This document shows, piece after piece, positions 16,415 through 25,432 of a DNA stretch of 63,821 nucleotides. A program made the position numbers and the translations under genes. Numbering within the stretch: position 1 is the first letter of the stretch; every line of letters starts with the position of its first letter. This stretch comes from Muribaculaceae bacterium (GTDB lineage: Bacteria; Bacteroidota; Bacteroidia; Bacteroidales; Muribaculaceae): contig JAFLTJ010000001.1 in NCBI GenBank assembly GCA_022510465.1, positions 18,034-81,854 on the forward strand. The letters run 5' to 3'. Under the pieces are notes generated by a model that was given only the letters and a program-made list of their open reading frames with translations, did no database searches and was not told the origin of the DNA.

Positions 16415-17821
16415 TTACTTGCGATAGTGGAGCGATGTCGCTGCTTGACGGCGGCTGAGGATGGTGCTCGTCGCAGTCTTTGGCTCAATAGGCAGTTTGT
16501 TAACCTTGGCCGGAGCCGATGTCGTGGTGACATCCTCGCTGAACTGTTCGGCCGGCATAGCTCCTTCACGAGTGAAGTTGACCAACAAACGATTTAGCTG
16601 TCCATCAATTCCATAGTAATCAGATGCATAATAGAGGAATGTAGCAGGCACATCCCAGTCGGCATACAGTATCTTGGTCGGCGTATCTATATATCCGCCC
16701 ATAAGGATAGCATCCTTGGTCGCATCTTCGGGATATGTATCCTCGTCGGTCATGTCACCCCTACCGAGGACCCACGCATAATGCTGGGCCGACGCGTTGG
16801 GGGTCAACACCGCTTGTACAACAACTCTGTCTACATCCTCATACGGGAACTGCTCGGGTTTTGCAGCGTGCAAATCCTTGTACGAGAAATAGCGGTAAGA
16901 GAGTTTTACATCGGCGTCAGAGTAGTCATACAAAGATGTAGTAAACACCTTCTTGAACATCGGACCGGCCGCGCTGCCATCCTTATCCATCGCGTAGACA
17001 TAGATGTAATACTGCGTGTCGTTCTGCAACCCCGATTCTATCCAGTTGGCGCAAACGCCACGGTGAACAATGTTATCAACAAGGTGCTCGACGAGAGCAC
17101 CCCTTTCGGCGGCAACCTCCTCCACGGCCGCTTTCATCTCAAGCGTCATGGCATAATCGCCCGGCCAATCGTTCACGGAAAGAACACCATGCCAGTATTT
17201 GGTGGATAGGTCAGACGGGGTGATGGTATACATGACGGCGTCGGAGCTAACGTCTTGAATCTTGATGTCGAAAGTACAGTCACCCGGGTCGCCGGGAGGA
17301 AGGGTGCGGAATGCGACTATAGTCGGGTCGCCCACACATTTGCCCTGTTGGTCTATGGCCACGGCGTAGGCCATCATATCGGTGTCTGACGGCATTCCCA
17401 CTATTGCGTCGCTGTCGTCGCCAACCGAGGTAAACTCGTTAACGAAATAAGACATCGGGAAACCGGGATTAATGGAAGCAATTTCGTTAAAGAAGTCCTC
17501 GATGAGGTATTCGATTCCGTAACGCTCGTAGGTATCGCGTCTGCACACGTCGTAATAGTAGGCCACTGTTTTGTCGTCGGGATAAACGTGCATTGTGGCC
17601 GACGTCGAGGTAATGTCGGTTATATCAACGCGAAATGGCCCCTGCTTTTCTATTGTGGTTTCAGGTCCGCTGAAGATAATCTGCTGCACATCCTCGGTGG
17701 AAAACGTTTGGGTTTGTCCGTCGTGCATCATTATCGTCAGCGATTTTTGCGCCGAGGCGCTGCCCCCCAATAGGGAAGCAGCGGCCAACGCAATTATTGA
17801 AATCTTTTTCCTTAAATCCAT
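16415..17821 (-). CDS. Secreted protein of unknown function, last gene of the secreted quartet
   Basis: 468 aa with a signal peptide (MDLRKKISIIALAAASLLGG, cleavage after SASA). Residues 26-52 carry the motif DG-(x)-T-F-S-T-E-D-V-Q-Q-I-I-F-S. The same pattern occurs at the N-termini of the proteins at 17841 and 20195. A fibronectin-III-like segment follows (FRVDITDITSTSATMHVYP), with a second such segment near 180 (FDIKIQDVSSDAVMYTITP) and a further similar repeat. The C-terminus is Arg/Thr rich and lacks the RVRSVLAF ending of its neighbours. I do not recognise a named family. It lies 19 bp after the preceding gene and just before a strong terminator. Confidence 0.8.
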   Translation of the reverse strand: MDLRKKISIIALAAASLLGGSASAQKSLTIMMHDGQTQTFSTEDVQQIIFSGPETTIEKQGPFRVDITDITSTSATMHVYPDDKTVAYYYDVCRRDTYERYGIEYLIEDFFNEIASINPGFPMSYFVNEFTSVGDDSDAIVGMPSDTDMMAYAVAIDQQGKCVGDPTIVAFRTLPPGDPGDCTFDIKIQDVSSDAVMYTITPSDLSTKYWHGVLSVNDWPGDYAMTLEMKAAVEEVAAERGALVEHLVDNIVHRGVCANWIESGLQNDTQYYIYVYAMDKDGSAAGPMFKKVFTTSLYDYSDADVKLSYRYFSYKDLHAAKPEQFPYEDVDRVVVQAVLTPNASAQHYAWVLGRGDMTDEDTYPEDATKDAILMGGYIDTPTKILYADWDVPATFLYYASDYYGIDGQLNRLLVNFTREGAMPAEQFSEDVTTTSAPAKVNKLPIEPKTATSTILSRRQAATSLHYRK

Positions 17822-17840
17822 TTAATTGTAAATTAGATTT

Positions 17841-19646
17841 TTAGAATGCAAGAACCGAACGTACACGGGCAGCTTGATCTTTACCGTTATACGCAATTGA
17901 TTGTCCGAATAGCCAATCATAATTCGTGCAGTATGCATTAGTAAGATAACCTAATGAAGACGGTGTGCCATATTCGGATGAAGTCCAATATGCTCCTTCT
18001 TCGAGCAATTCCTCTTTATATTTAATGATTGCATCTAATTCAGCAGCTGAAGGCAAGTACCAGCCCGAGCTTTTCTCGGGTGCTGTGGCTTTGCTATAAT
18101 TTACTGCTGCGTATGCAGCGGGGAAAGTTGAAAAATCTTCCTTGTGATTTTTTATTGTTTGTGTGTTTTTATACCCCGTAAAGGTAGTACTATTGTTTGC
18201 GGTTCCAACATTATCTTGATAATTGGCTAAATCATTATCCCACTTGGCCATTGATGTCGCGTCTTCGAGCGCTACAACATAACCGCGTACTTCGTCAAGC
18301 ATGGGGTAGTTGTCGGCTGAATCGCCGTTGCCAAGCCCAACCTTGAAGATAATACCGATAGCATTGTCGCTCTGCTCTTCGCCCCAGGTGCCGTCGCTGT
18401 AATAGTACATGCCAACTGCGGGCGCGGGAAGCGATTTCTCAGTAGTGAACGTAACGGTGGGTGCCTGGGTGATATTTCCGGGCTCAACAGTAATGGGGTT
18501 GCCATCGGCGCCCTCGAGACGCAGCTGAACGGCGTAGGTGTACTCGGTACCGGCTTCAAGTCCGTCGATAACCAAATCAACCTCGGTGGGGGTAGAAGCA
18601 ATTTCCACCTCCTGTTTTACTTCCGTTCTGTTGTCGAAATTGGTGGCAACGATATACATCTTGGCCCCATCGGGTGCATACTGTGCGTTTTCAACCGTGT
18701 AGCTCATCGGGAACGTAGCCGATGTTTCGGTGATGGTAGCGTCGTCTGCATCCGGTTGCATGATAAAAATAGGCTTGGGAGTCGGAGCGTATGTAATCTT
18801 GTCGGCAGCCTCTTTCTCGGCTGTGGCAACGGTTTCGCTATCCAAAGTAGCCTCGGCTTTCACGGTAACTGTATATTCGCCCGGCTGAAGCGGTGCAAAC
18901 TGAATGTCGACGGTATATACATCCATGCGCTCGTTGTAGTCCATAGCTTTATATTCGCCGTCGTTGAGCTTGTAGGATAGATCGATTTTTGCCGTCTCGT
19001 CAAGATTCTCTGATGTAATCTGGTCGGCAGCCACCGATACTGAAGCATAAGTGGGGTAGACGTTAACTGTAATATTGCCGATGGTCAGCGACGGAGCCGG
19101 TTCGGGGATAGTGTATTCAAAAGTTGCCTCGCCTAAGAGGTTGCCATCTTCGGTTGCAAGGAACCCTTCGGGAATTGTAAGCGTATAGTCGCCCGCGCCG
19201 GTGATGGCGTTGGGATAGGTAGCGAGATAGAGGGTTACGCGAGTTGTTTTTGCGCTCTCGTCATAGTAGGCATAATATTTAGTCTGAACCTCGTCTGCGC
19301 CGATTTCAACCGATACCTCCGGTCCGGTCAATGTGATTTTATCGGTGCAGTCGGTGTTCCCGCTGAACTGACCGTTAAGCACAATAGCTACCTGGCTGAT
19401 GCCCGTGGGATAATCGCTGAGGTTAATAGTGCCCTCGGCGGGAGTGATTGAGGTCATATATTCGCTGAATGGCAGCACTGTAACCTCGGGCTCGGGAAGT
19501 GACTCGTCGGAGAACGAGATGTAGTCAACATCGGCAGTGTTGTAGTTGTAAACATCACCGCTTTTGGTTATTATTCTGAAACTCTGCGCGTTAATGATTG
19601 CGCACGCGGCCAATGCGACAATGGCCATGATTATATATTTCTTCAT
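17841..19646 (-). CDS. Secreted multi-domain protein with C-terminal DUF1566/FISUMP-like module (paralogue 2)
   Basis: 601 aa with signal peptide (KKYIIMAIVALAACAIINA). Residues 22-48 hold the shared N-terminal motif (RIITKSGDVYNYNTADVDYI, then SFSDE). Several Ig-like beta domains follow. The C-terminal about 200 residues begin PAPAVGMYYYSDGTWGE and contain SSGWYLPSAAELDAI, YWTSSEYG and the ending ARVRSVLAF. That order (GW-LPS, YWTS, RVR) resembles DUF1566/FISUMP-type domains found on surface proteins. It is a clear paralogue of the protein at 20195. Its ATG overlaps the previous stop (TAATG). The function is unknown; adhesion or surface display is a guess. Confidence 0.8.
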   Translation of the reverse strand: MKKYIIMAIVALAACAIINAQSFRIITKSGDVYNYNTADVDYISFSDESLPEPEVTVLPFSEYMTSITPAEGTINLSDYPTGISQVAIVLNGQFSGNTDCTDKITLTGPEVSVEIGADEVQTKYYAYYDESAKTTRVTLYLATYPNAITGAGDYTLTIPEGFLATEDGNLLGEATFEYTIPEPAPSLTIGNITVNVYPTYASVSVAADQITSENLDETAKIDLSYKLNDGEYKAMDYNERMDVYTVDIQFAPLQPGEYTVTVKAEATLDSETVATAEKEAADKITYAPTPKPIFIMQPDADDATITETSATFPMSYTVENAQYAPDGAKMYIVATNFDNRTEVKQEVEIASTPTEVDLVIDGLEAGTEYTYAVQLRLEGADGNPITVEPGNITQAPTVTFTTEKSLPAPAVGMYYYSDGTWGEEQSDNAIGIIFKVGLGNGDSADNYPMLDEVRGYVVALEDATSMAKWDNDLANYQDNVGTANNSTTFTGYKNTQTIKNHKEDFSTFPAAYAAVNYSKATAPEKSSGWYLPSAAELDAIIKYKEELLEEGAYWTSSEYGTPSSLGYLTNAYCTNYDWLFGQSIAYNGKDQAARVRSVLAF

Positions 19647-20158
19647 TATAGACGTATTTTGAACGATTTAGAATCAACTGTAACGATATACACACCGCCG
19701 GCAAGCGAGGCCAGCGAAACAGACTGAACGCCGTCGGCACCGATAGCGTCGGCATAAACGCGAACGCCGCGGATGTCGAAGATGGCTATTTCAGCTCCGG
19801 GAGTAAATCCTTCGAGCGTCAAAGTCTTGTTGATGAACGTGATGCGCGATGCGCCGGCTTCCAGTTCTTTTACCGACGAAAGCTCGTGCTCCTCAAAAGT
19901 AAACTTGGTAACGGTTGCCAAATCGTGGTCGTCGCTGATTTCGGCAGCCTCAATGTGCAATTTGTCGGCCGTAAAAGTGACAACAGGCTTGTCGGCAAGT
20001 ACATAATAGACCTTCTCGCCGTCTTTGAAATGAACTGCGAGACAGTCGGTTGTTGTCTCCTCGGCGTTCATCGCAGGAGCGGCAAGTATAAAGGCAATAA
20101 CCATCATGCCAAGTCTCCATGCACGGCTTAGTTTGGATGTAAAAATAGTGTTAAACAT
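19646..20158 (-). CDS. Small secreted protein with T9SS-type C-terminal sorting-like domain
   Basis: 170 aa with a signal peptide (SRAWRLGMMVIAFILAAPAM, cleavage after NAEE region). The middle has VHFKDGEKVYYVLADKPVVT, a pattern common in secreted Bacteroidales proteins. The C-terminal 75 residues read like a Por_Secre_tail domain: a GAEIAIFDIRGVRVYAD strand pair, then LASLAGGVYIVTVDSKSFKI and the ending RL. That domain directs export by type IX secretion in organisms that have it. Here it may be a relict, or an anchor. It sits between the two paralogues and is coupled by one base to the gene at 17841. Confidence 0.75.
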   Translation of the reverse strand: MFNTIFTSKLSRAWRLGMMVIAFILAAPAMNAEETTTDCLAVHFKDGEKVYYVLADKPVVTFTADKLHIEAAEISDDHDLATVTKFTFEEHELSSVKELEAGASRITFINKTLTLEGFTPGAEIAIFDIRGVRVYADAIGADGVQSVSLASLAGGVYIVTVDSKSFKIRL

Positions 20159-20194
20159 TGATTAATGATTTTATAGAATTGTGATTAATTTTAT

Positions 20195-21841
20195 TTAGAA
20201 TGCAAGCACCGAGCGAACGCGATAGGTTCTGTCCTTGGTGTAAATCGCGAGAAAGCCTTCGTAGGGCATTACGTCTCCTATATTTCTCGACGGGTCAAAC
20301 GCGTAATAATAAGCTCTGTTTGACTTACCTGTCGACTCATACTTCTCGCCACTGGTCCAGTACAGGCCGTCGCGCGCATACAGCTCGCTGCCGCCATACT
20401 CGGCAAGTGCCTTGAGCGACTTCTGAACGCATGCGGTGTTCTCATCGCCTCCGTTGGGCACAAAGTAAACATACTTGCCAATGTAGTGGAGCTGATAGGG
20501 CGAGGGGAGGAACCATCCCGAGCTTTTGTCGGGCGCGGGAACTGCGGACTCAAAGGCTGTAGTGGCATAGTAGGTTGCCGGGAAATTTACCTCGTTGAGC
20601 TCCGTAAACTTCTGCTCGGCAAAGTTGATGATTGACTTTGTGTTGGTGTATCCGCGGAAGTCTTCTTCGCTGATTGAACACCCGCAACCTGAATAATAGG
20701 GCTCGGCAGTGGGACTGGCATTCCAACTCACGGTGTGGTGGCTGCCGTCATAGTAAGTGGCGTCGTGGAGCGCGATTACATAGCCGTGGATTTCGGACAT
20801 CTTGCCGCCATCTTTGGTGGTGTAGTATGACGCGCTGTCGCCAAATCCGGCGCCAACATAGAAAACAACACCGATTGGAGTTACCCCCTCGCGCTTGATG
20901 AGCGAAGTGCTCCATGTGCCGTCGCTGTAATAGAAATCGCCCACGCGCGGCGCTGCAAGCTCGGCTCCTTCAATCTGATACACAACCTTAATCTGGTCGT
21001 TGGTAATGCTCTTGCCCGACACGTCATCGGTGAGCTTGAACAAGCCGGTGGCAATGTCGATGTAGTAGGTGCCGGGTGCTGTTATTGCCTCGTTGAGAGT
21101 CAGTGAGATAGTACCGTCGGCTGCAATCACGGGAACCATATACCCCTGCGGATTGGTTGTGCCGTCTTTATACAGGAACACGATAGCATTGGTCGATGCA
21201 AGCTCAACCTTGCTGTAGTTGTCAAACTTGACGGTAAACGACTCCAGCTTCTTAACCACACCCTCGGCCGGATTGACCGTAATAGTCTGTGCCGGCGCCT
21301 GGGCCTCGATTGTGAACGTGAACTCAGCGCCGCCCAGCAGCCCGTCACCATCGGTGGAGGAGTAGAACCCGTCGGGGATAGTCAGCGTGTATTCACCTGC
21401 CAGCGTGTGGCCGTCGGGGTTTACAACGTAGACAAACTGGGTAGCGTTGCTCATCGGCTCGCGATACAGGTGCATCCCGTCACCCTCCTCGCCGACACGG
21501 TCGTAGATTGTACCCGCGGGACCGGCAACGGTTACATGCTTGTCGCTCTTGGTGTTGTACATGTAGGTTCCTTTCATGTTGACCTCGATGCGACCTATAC
21601 CGAGCGCATTAACCGTCAGGTCAACAATTCCCTCCTTGGGATTGACCGATACAAACCGCTCGGCGAACGGTATGTAGTCAACCGGGTCACTGTCCGAAAA
21701 TTCGATGCGGCTAACATCCACGGTGTTAAAGCCCTCAACCTTTCCGTCGGTGGTGTGGACCCTAATGCTTTGAGCGTTCATGGCAACAGCCGCTGTCAGC
21801 GTCACTATTGCCGTTAATAAAAACTTTTTCACTGTAAACAT
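20195..21841 (-). CDS. Secreted multi-domain protein with C-terminal DUF1566/FISUMP-like module (paralogue 1)
   Basis: 548 aa, first gene of the secreted quartet. I chose the ATG at 21841 (MFTVKKFLLTAIVTLTAAVA, a good signal peptide) over the open frame 14 codons further up. Residues 27-50 carry IRVHTTDGKVEGFNTVDVSR followed by IEFSD. The next segments (PKEGIVDLTVN, GEYTLTIPDGF) align by eye with the protein at 17841 (PAEGTINLSDY, GDYTLTIPEGF). The C-terminal module has DFYYSDGTWS, SSGWFLPSPYQLHYI, YWTSGEKY and the ending YRVRSVLAF. Similarity runs along most of both proteins, so they arose by duplication. Confidence 0.8.
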   Translation of the reverse strand: MFTVKKFLLTAIVTLTAAVAMNAQSIRVHTTDGKVEGFNTVDVSRIEFSDSDPVDYIPFAERFVSVNPKEGIVDLTVNALGIGRIEVNMKGTYMYNTKSDKHVTVAGPAGTIYDRVGEEGDGMHLYREPMSNATQFVYVVNPDGHTLAGEYTLTIPDGFYSSTDGDGLLGGAEFTFTIEAQAPAQTITVNPAEGVVKKLESFTVKFDNYSKVELASTNAIVFLYKDGTTNPQGYMVPVIAADGTISLTLNEAITAPGTYYIDIATGLFKLTDDVSGKSITNDQIKVVYQIEGAELAAPRVGDFYYSDGTWSTSLIKREGVTPIGVVFYVGAGFGDSASYYTTKDGGKMSEIHGYVIALHDATYYDGSHHTVSWNASPTAEPYYSGCGCSISEEDFRGYTNTKSIINFAEQKFTELNEVNFPATYYATTAFESAVPAPDKSSGWFLPSPYQLHYIGKYVYFVPNGGDENTACVQKSLKALAEYGGSELYARDGLYWTSGEKYESTGKSNRAYYYAFDPSRNIGDVMPYEGFLAIYTKDRTYRVRSVLAF

Positions 21842-21931
21842 CTGGTTTATATTGTAGATTATAGATTGGCTATAGTTGTTCACGATGATACATTATTGCA
21901 GGTATCGATGTGATATATGGTGTCCATGTTG

Positions 21932-21939
21932 CAAAAATA
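21932..21939 (-). promoter_or_regulatory. -7 box for the secreted-protein quartet
   Basis: Minus strand TATTTTTG, about 90 bp upstream of the chosen start of the first gene, giving a leader of some 80 bases. The nearest TTTG is only 15 bp away, so the -33 element is doubtful. Confidence 0.45.
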
Positions 21940-22017
21940 ACAACAAAATGGTAACAAAACAGTGTTAGATGAGAAATTTGTGCAAAAATAATGATTTTTT
22001 TTGGAAAAAAGTTTGTT

Positions 22018-22051
22018 TTTGTCTGTTTCTAATAAAAAATGTGTATCTTTG
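22018..22051 (+). promoter_or_regulatory. Promoter of the DUF2582 gene
   Basis: TTTG (22018-22021), 22 bp, TATCTTTG (22044-22051). The ATG is 48 bp further on. Confidence 0.65.
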
Positions 22052-22099
22052 CAGCGCAAAAACGGTTAATATTTATAGTTAAACTAAATAAATAAAGTA

Positions 22100-22303
22100 A
22101 TGAACAATGAAACTATTGGCACAGCCGCAGGCTTAGTTTGGAATGCGCTTGCCGAAGGAGAACTTGGAACCAAGCAAATCAAAAAAGCAACTAAACTGAA
22201 AGATAAAGAGCTATACGCTGCTTTTGGATGGCTTGCTCGCGAGGGTAAAGTGACTTTTGCCGAGAGCGAGGATGGCAAGGAGCTGATTGTATCGCTCGTA
22301 TGA
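22100..22303 (+). CDS. DUF2582 winged-helix protein
   Basis: A 67-aa protein that is almost entirely one small winged helix. The N-terminal helix is TIGTAAGLVWNALAE. The recognition-type helix follows (TKQIKKATKLKDKELYAAFG), then the wing (WLAREGKVTFAESEDGKELI). DUF2582 proteins of this size are widespread in Bacteroidetes and archaea and are thought to bind DNA, but no regulon is known. It has its own promoter and is followed by a strong hairpin terminator. Confidence 0.85.
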   Translation: MNNETIGTAAGLVWNALAEGELGTKQIKKATKLKDKELYAAFGWLAREGKVTFAESEDGKELIVSLV

Positions 22304-22336
22304 TATAATCCCTCTTATCAGGGATAAAAACCTTTG

Positions 22337-22389
22337 CAACGGCGAGTAGACGCTTTAAACGGCGCTCTTCTCGCCGTTGTCGCTTTTTG
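22337..22389 (+). terminator. Terminator after the DUF2582 gene, merging into the thyA promoter
   Basis: CAACGGCGAG (22337-22346) pairs with CTCGCCGTTG (22370-22379). The T-run (22384-22388) supplies the TTTG that serves as -33 element of the thyA promoter. Confidence 0.8.
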
Positions 22390-22417
22390 CTCATCTGATA
22401 TTTATTTCTTAACTTTG
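22386..22417 (+). promoter_or_regulatory. Promoter of thyA-folA
   Basis: TTTG (22386-22389), 20 bp, TAACTTTG (22410-22417). It shares bases with the T-tract of the preceding terminator. Confidence 0.7.
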
Positions 22418-22474
22418 GGGAACAGATAACCGTGCGGAATACAACTCGCCCGTGTTTATAACCGATAAATACTT

Positions 22475-23269
22475 ATGAAACAATATCTTGACCTACTGAA
22501 CCACATTATGACCTGTGGAGTTGACAAAGAAGACCGCACAGGTACCGGAACCCGCAGCGTGTTTGGCTACCAGATGAGATTCAATCTTGCCGACGGTTTC
22601 CCTATGCTGACAACCAAGAAGTTGCATCTCAAATCGATTGTTCACGAGCTGCTGTGGTTTCTTGCCGGTGACACAAACGTCAAATATTTGCAGGAAAACG
22701 GCGTAAGAATATGGAACGAGTGGGCCGACCCCGATGGCTCCTTAGGTCACATATACGGATACCAGTGGCGCTCATGGCCCGACTATAACGGGGGCTCAAT
22801 CGACCAGATTTCCCAGGCCGTAGAAACGATAAAAAACAACCCCGACTCGCGTCGCATCATCGTCAGCGCCTGGAATGTCGCCGACCTCGACAATATGAAC
22901 CTCCCCCCGTGTCACGCATTCTTCCAGTTTTATGTCGCCGGCGGTAAGCTAAGCCTACAGCTGTACCAGCGCAGCGCCGACTGTTTTCTCGGGGTGCCGT
23001 TCAACATCGCCTCCTACGCCCTGCTTCTCCTGATGATGGCGCAGGTTACAGGCCTGCAACCGGGCGAATTTGTCCACACCCTGGGCGACGCTCACATATA
23101 TCGCAATCATTTCGAGCAGGTTAAGGAGCAGCTATCGCGCTCACCACGGCAACTGCCCGTGATGAAGCTCAATCCCGACGTAAAGTCTATTTTTGACTTC
23201 AAAGCCTCCGATTTTACCCTCGAGGGATACGACCCCATGCCCCACATTAAAGCAGTTGTTTCGGTATGA
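22475..23269 (+). CDS. thyA: Thymidylate synthase
   Basis: A 264-aa enzyme that methylates dUMP to dTMP with methylene-tetrahydrofolate, producing dihydrofolate. The catalytic Cys is in [12 protein letters not shown] near residue 146. The phosphate-binding arginines are in [15 protein letters not shown] at the N-terminus and [11 protein letters not shown] near 125. [15 protein letters not shown] is intact. Length equals the E. coli enzyme. It overlaps folA by 4 bp, the classic pairing in which the dihydrofolate made here is recycled by the next gene product. Confidence 0.98.
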   Translation: MKQYLDLLNHIMTCGVDKEDRTGTGTRSVFGYQMRFNLADGFPMLTTKKLHLKSIVHELLWFLAGDTNVKYLQENGVRIWNEWADPDGSLGHIYGYQWRSWPDYNGGSIDQISQAVETIKNNPDSRRIIVSAWNVADLDNMNLPPCHAFFQFYVAGGKLSLQLYQRSADCFLGVPFNIASYALLLLMMAQVTGLQPGEFVHTLGDAHIYRNHFEQVKEQLSRSPRQLPVMKLNPDVKSIFDFKASDFTLEGYDPMPHIKAVVSV

Positions 23270-23766
23270 TAACTCTGATTGCCGTCATAGGTCCCGCCAA
23301 CGCCCTCGGCGCGAATGGTGGGTTGCTATACTCCTTGCGCGACGACATGCGCCATTTTCGCGAGTACACAATGGGCCATCCCGTCATTATGGGGCGAAAA
23401 ACCTATGAATCATTTCCCGGCGGACCGCTTAAAGGCCGAACTAACATTGTCGTGACCCGTCGCGCAGATTATCAGGTGCCCGACGGCGTCGTTGTTGCGA
23501 CATCGGTCGACGAGGCCGTCAGGATTGCCGCCACTATGCCCGGCGGTGATGAAATCATGGTAATAGGCGGCGGCGAAATCTACCGCCAGATGATGCCCCT
23601 TGCAACCGACCTTGAGCTGACCGTTGTGGAGCAGCAGCCGGAGGCCGCTCCCGATACATTTTTCCCCGACATCGCTCCCGATGAATGGATTGAAACCTCG
23701 CGCACCGAATCGCGCCCCGATTCACGCTCGGGCATTCCCTACCGTTTCATCCACCTCCGCCGCTAA
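23266..23766 (+). CDS. folA: Dihydrofolate reductase
   Basis: A 166-aa NADPH-dependent reductase regenerating tetrahydrofolate. The N-terminal strand [20 protein letters not shown] holds the substrate loop. The catalytic acid is the Asp in [21 protein letters not shown] and [12 protein letters not shown] form the cofactor site. The usual Pro-Trp of the substrate loop is replaced by Leu-Tyr. The ATG overlaps the thyA stop by 4 bp (ATGA). It ends just before repeat copy B and a bidirectional terminator. Confidence 0.95.
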   Translation: MITLIAVIGPANALGANGGLLYSLRDDMRHFREYTMGHPVIMGRKTYESFPGGPLKGRTNIVVTRRADYQVPDGVVVATSVDEAVRIAATMPGGDEIMVIGGGEIYRQMMPLATDLELTVVEQQPEAAPDTFFPDIAPDEWIETSRTESRPDSRSGIPYRFIHLRR

Positions 23767-23805
23767 CAGAAAGCAGGCTTTCAAGCCTGCGCCATTACAG
23801 CGGCC
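23767..23805. repeat. Dispersed GC-rich intergenic repeat, copy B (left part missing)
   Basis: Begins at the folA stop codon. Has the perfect palindrome GCAGGCTT-TC-AAGCCTGC (23773-23790) followed by GCCATTACAGCGGCC. The CCGCGTTAGCCCGG part present in copies A and C is absent. Confidence 0.65.
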
Positions 23806-23815
23806 CTAAAATCAA

Positions 23816-23857
23816 AAAAGAGAACGGATTTATAACGCTATAAACCCGTTCTCTTTT
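23816..23857. terminator. Bidirectional terminator between folA and nhaD
   Basis: AAAAGAGAACGG (23816-23827) pairs with CCGTTCTCTTTT (23846-23857), with TTTATA/TATAAA extending inside. A-run before and T-run after, so it serves both convergent genes. Confidence 0.88.
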
Positions 23858-23879
23858 AATTTCGGTATCCTATATCGGT

Positions 23880-25310
23880 TTACCCGAGTATCTGCATTTC
23901 AAGCCAGTAGGTTGCAGCTCCGCAAAGATAGCCAAGCAGTGCAAGCCATGAAATATGCTTCATGTACCAGCCGAAACTGATTTTTTCAAGACCCATGGCG
24001 ATAACGCCGGCAGCCGAACCAATGATGAGAACGCTGCCACCAACGCCGGCACAGTAGCTGAGCAACGCCCAGAAGTGACCGTCAACAACAAAGTTGGCCA
24101 TATAAACGGGGTCGGCGGCTGCGGCAACGGCTGTTTCGTTTACCACCGGATACATACCCATTGCAGCGGCTACCAAAGGCACGTTGTCGACAATCGACGA
24201 CAGCACACCGAGAATGGTATCGATAATGAAGATGTTGTGAACGCTGCTGTCAAGCTCCGTTGCAAGCCATGCGAGAACGCCGGTTGATTGGAGAACCGCT
24301 ACTGCCATCAGAATACCCAGGAAGAAGAGGATTGAGGGCATATCGATGCGCGAGATAACGGTTGGAAGGCGGTGTTCCAATGCCTTTTCAAGCATCTTTT
24401 TGTTGTAGAACATTTCAGTGAATACCCACAGAAGACCCAGTACCAAAAGCATTCCTACAAACGGAGGCAGGTGGGTGAGAGACTTGAAGATAGGAACGAA
24501 GATAAGACCGCCAACGCCCAGATAGAACATTACCGAGCGTTCGCGCGATGTGATTGTAGTGTCAATCGCTTTCTCCTCGGCAATGGCGGGAAGTTCGCCT
24601 TTGAGCTGATAGGAGATGAACAACAGGGGTACCACAACCGAAACAACGCTCGGAAGCAATACATACTTGAAGAGAGATGCAACAGTCACGTTACCCTTAA
24701 CCCAGAGCATGATGGTGGTAACGTCACCGATGGGCGACCATGCGCCGCCGCTATTGGCTGCAAGCACAATCGAGGCCGCATAAATCCAACGCTCGTGCTT
24801 GTCGGCCACCAGCTTGCGCAGCAGCATTATCATCACGATTGTTGTTGTCAGGTTGTCAAGAATAGCCGACAGGAAGAAAGTTACCAATGCGATAATCCAC
24901 AGCAATGTGCGTTTGTGACGGGTTACGATGTGGTCGGTAATTACCTTGAAACCTCCGTGAACGTCAACAAGTTCCACAATTGTCATTGCTCCGATAAGGA
25001 AGAACAGTGTCTGAGCAATTTCACCAAGATGCTCAACTACATTGACATCAAGGATATACTCCAGGGCCTGCTTGTGGAGCGGCTCATTGGCCAAATCGGG
25101 ATGTTCGGCAATGAACTGGTGGAAATGTTCCATCGACTCTTTCGGAAGGATAGACTCCGGTCCGAAGAAATGGGCTGCATTGCACGCATAGATTACCCAA
25201 AGAAGCATACCGAGCACCAGCGCAGTTGCTGTCTTGTCAATCTTCAGCGGATGTTCAAGTGCAATTCCCAGATAGCCAAATACGAAAACTGCAATTAAAA
25301 TGGTTGTCAT
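23880..25310 (-). CDS. nhaD: NhaD-type Na+/H+ antiporter
   Basis: A 476-aa inner-membrane protein of the ion transporter superfamily, about 12-13 membrane segments. LSAILDNLTTTIVMIMLLRK near residue 160 and ANSGGAWSPIGDVTTIMLWV near 205 are the hallmarks of NhaD. Mirror motifs SSIVDNVPLVAAAMGM and GVGGSVLIIGSAAGVIAMG lie in the second half. It exports Na+ (or Li+) in exchange for protons. A soluble loop follows TM2 (residues 50-95). A TAATTTTG box lies about 70 bp upstream at 25389-25382 and a second -7-like box at 25398-25391. Confidence 0.92.
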   Translation of the reverse strand: MTTILIAVFVFGYLGIALEHPLKIDKTATALVLGMLLWVIYACNAAHFFGPESILPKESMEHFHQFIAEHPDLANEPLHKQALEYILDVNVVEHLGEIAQTLFFLIGAMTIVELVDVHGGFKVITDHIVTRHKRTLLWIIALVTFFLSAILDNLTTTIVMIMLLRKLVADKHERWIYAASIVLAANSGGAWSPIGDVTTIMLWVKGNVTVASLFKYVLLPSVVSVVVPLLFISYQLKGELPAIAEEKAIDTTITSRERSVMFYLGVGGLIFVPIFKSLTHLPPFVGMLLVLGLLWVFTEMFYNKKMLEKALEHRLPTVISRIDMPSILFFLGILMAVAVLQSTGVLAWLATELDSSVHNIFIIDTILGVLSSIVDNVPLVAAAMGMYPVVNETAVAAAADPVYMANFVVDGHFWALLSYCAGVGGSVLIIGSAAGVIAMGLEKISFGWYMKHISWLALLGYLCGAATYWLEMQILG

Positions 25311-25381
25311 AAATGATTGATATATTTAATGTTAAAATTATTTTATACGATATGGTCTGGCGGAGAGAGGATATTCGGGCA

Positions 25382-25398
25382 CAAAATTAGCAAAAATA
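25382..25398 (-). promoter_or_regulatory. Tandem -7 boxes for nhaD
   Basis: Minus strand TATTTTTG (25398-25391) and TAATTTTG (25389-25382). No clear -33 TTTG. Confidence 0.4.
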
Positions 25399-25432
25399 TG
25401 TTAATTGATATTGCTTGAACCACTGTTTTTTG

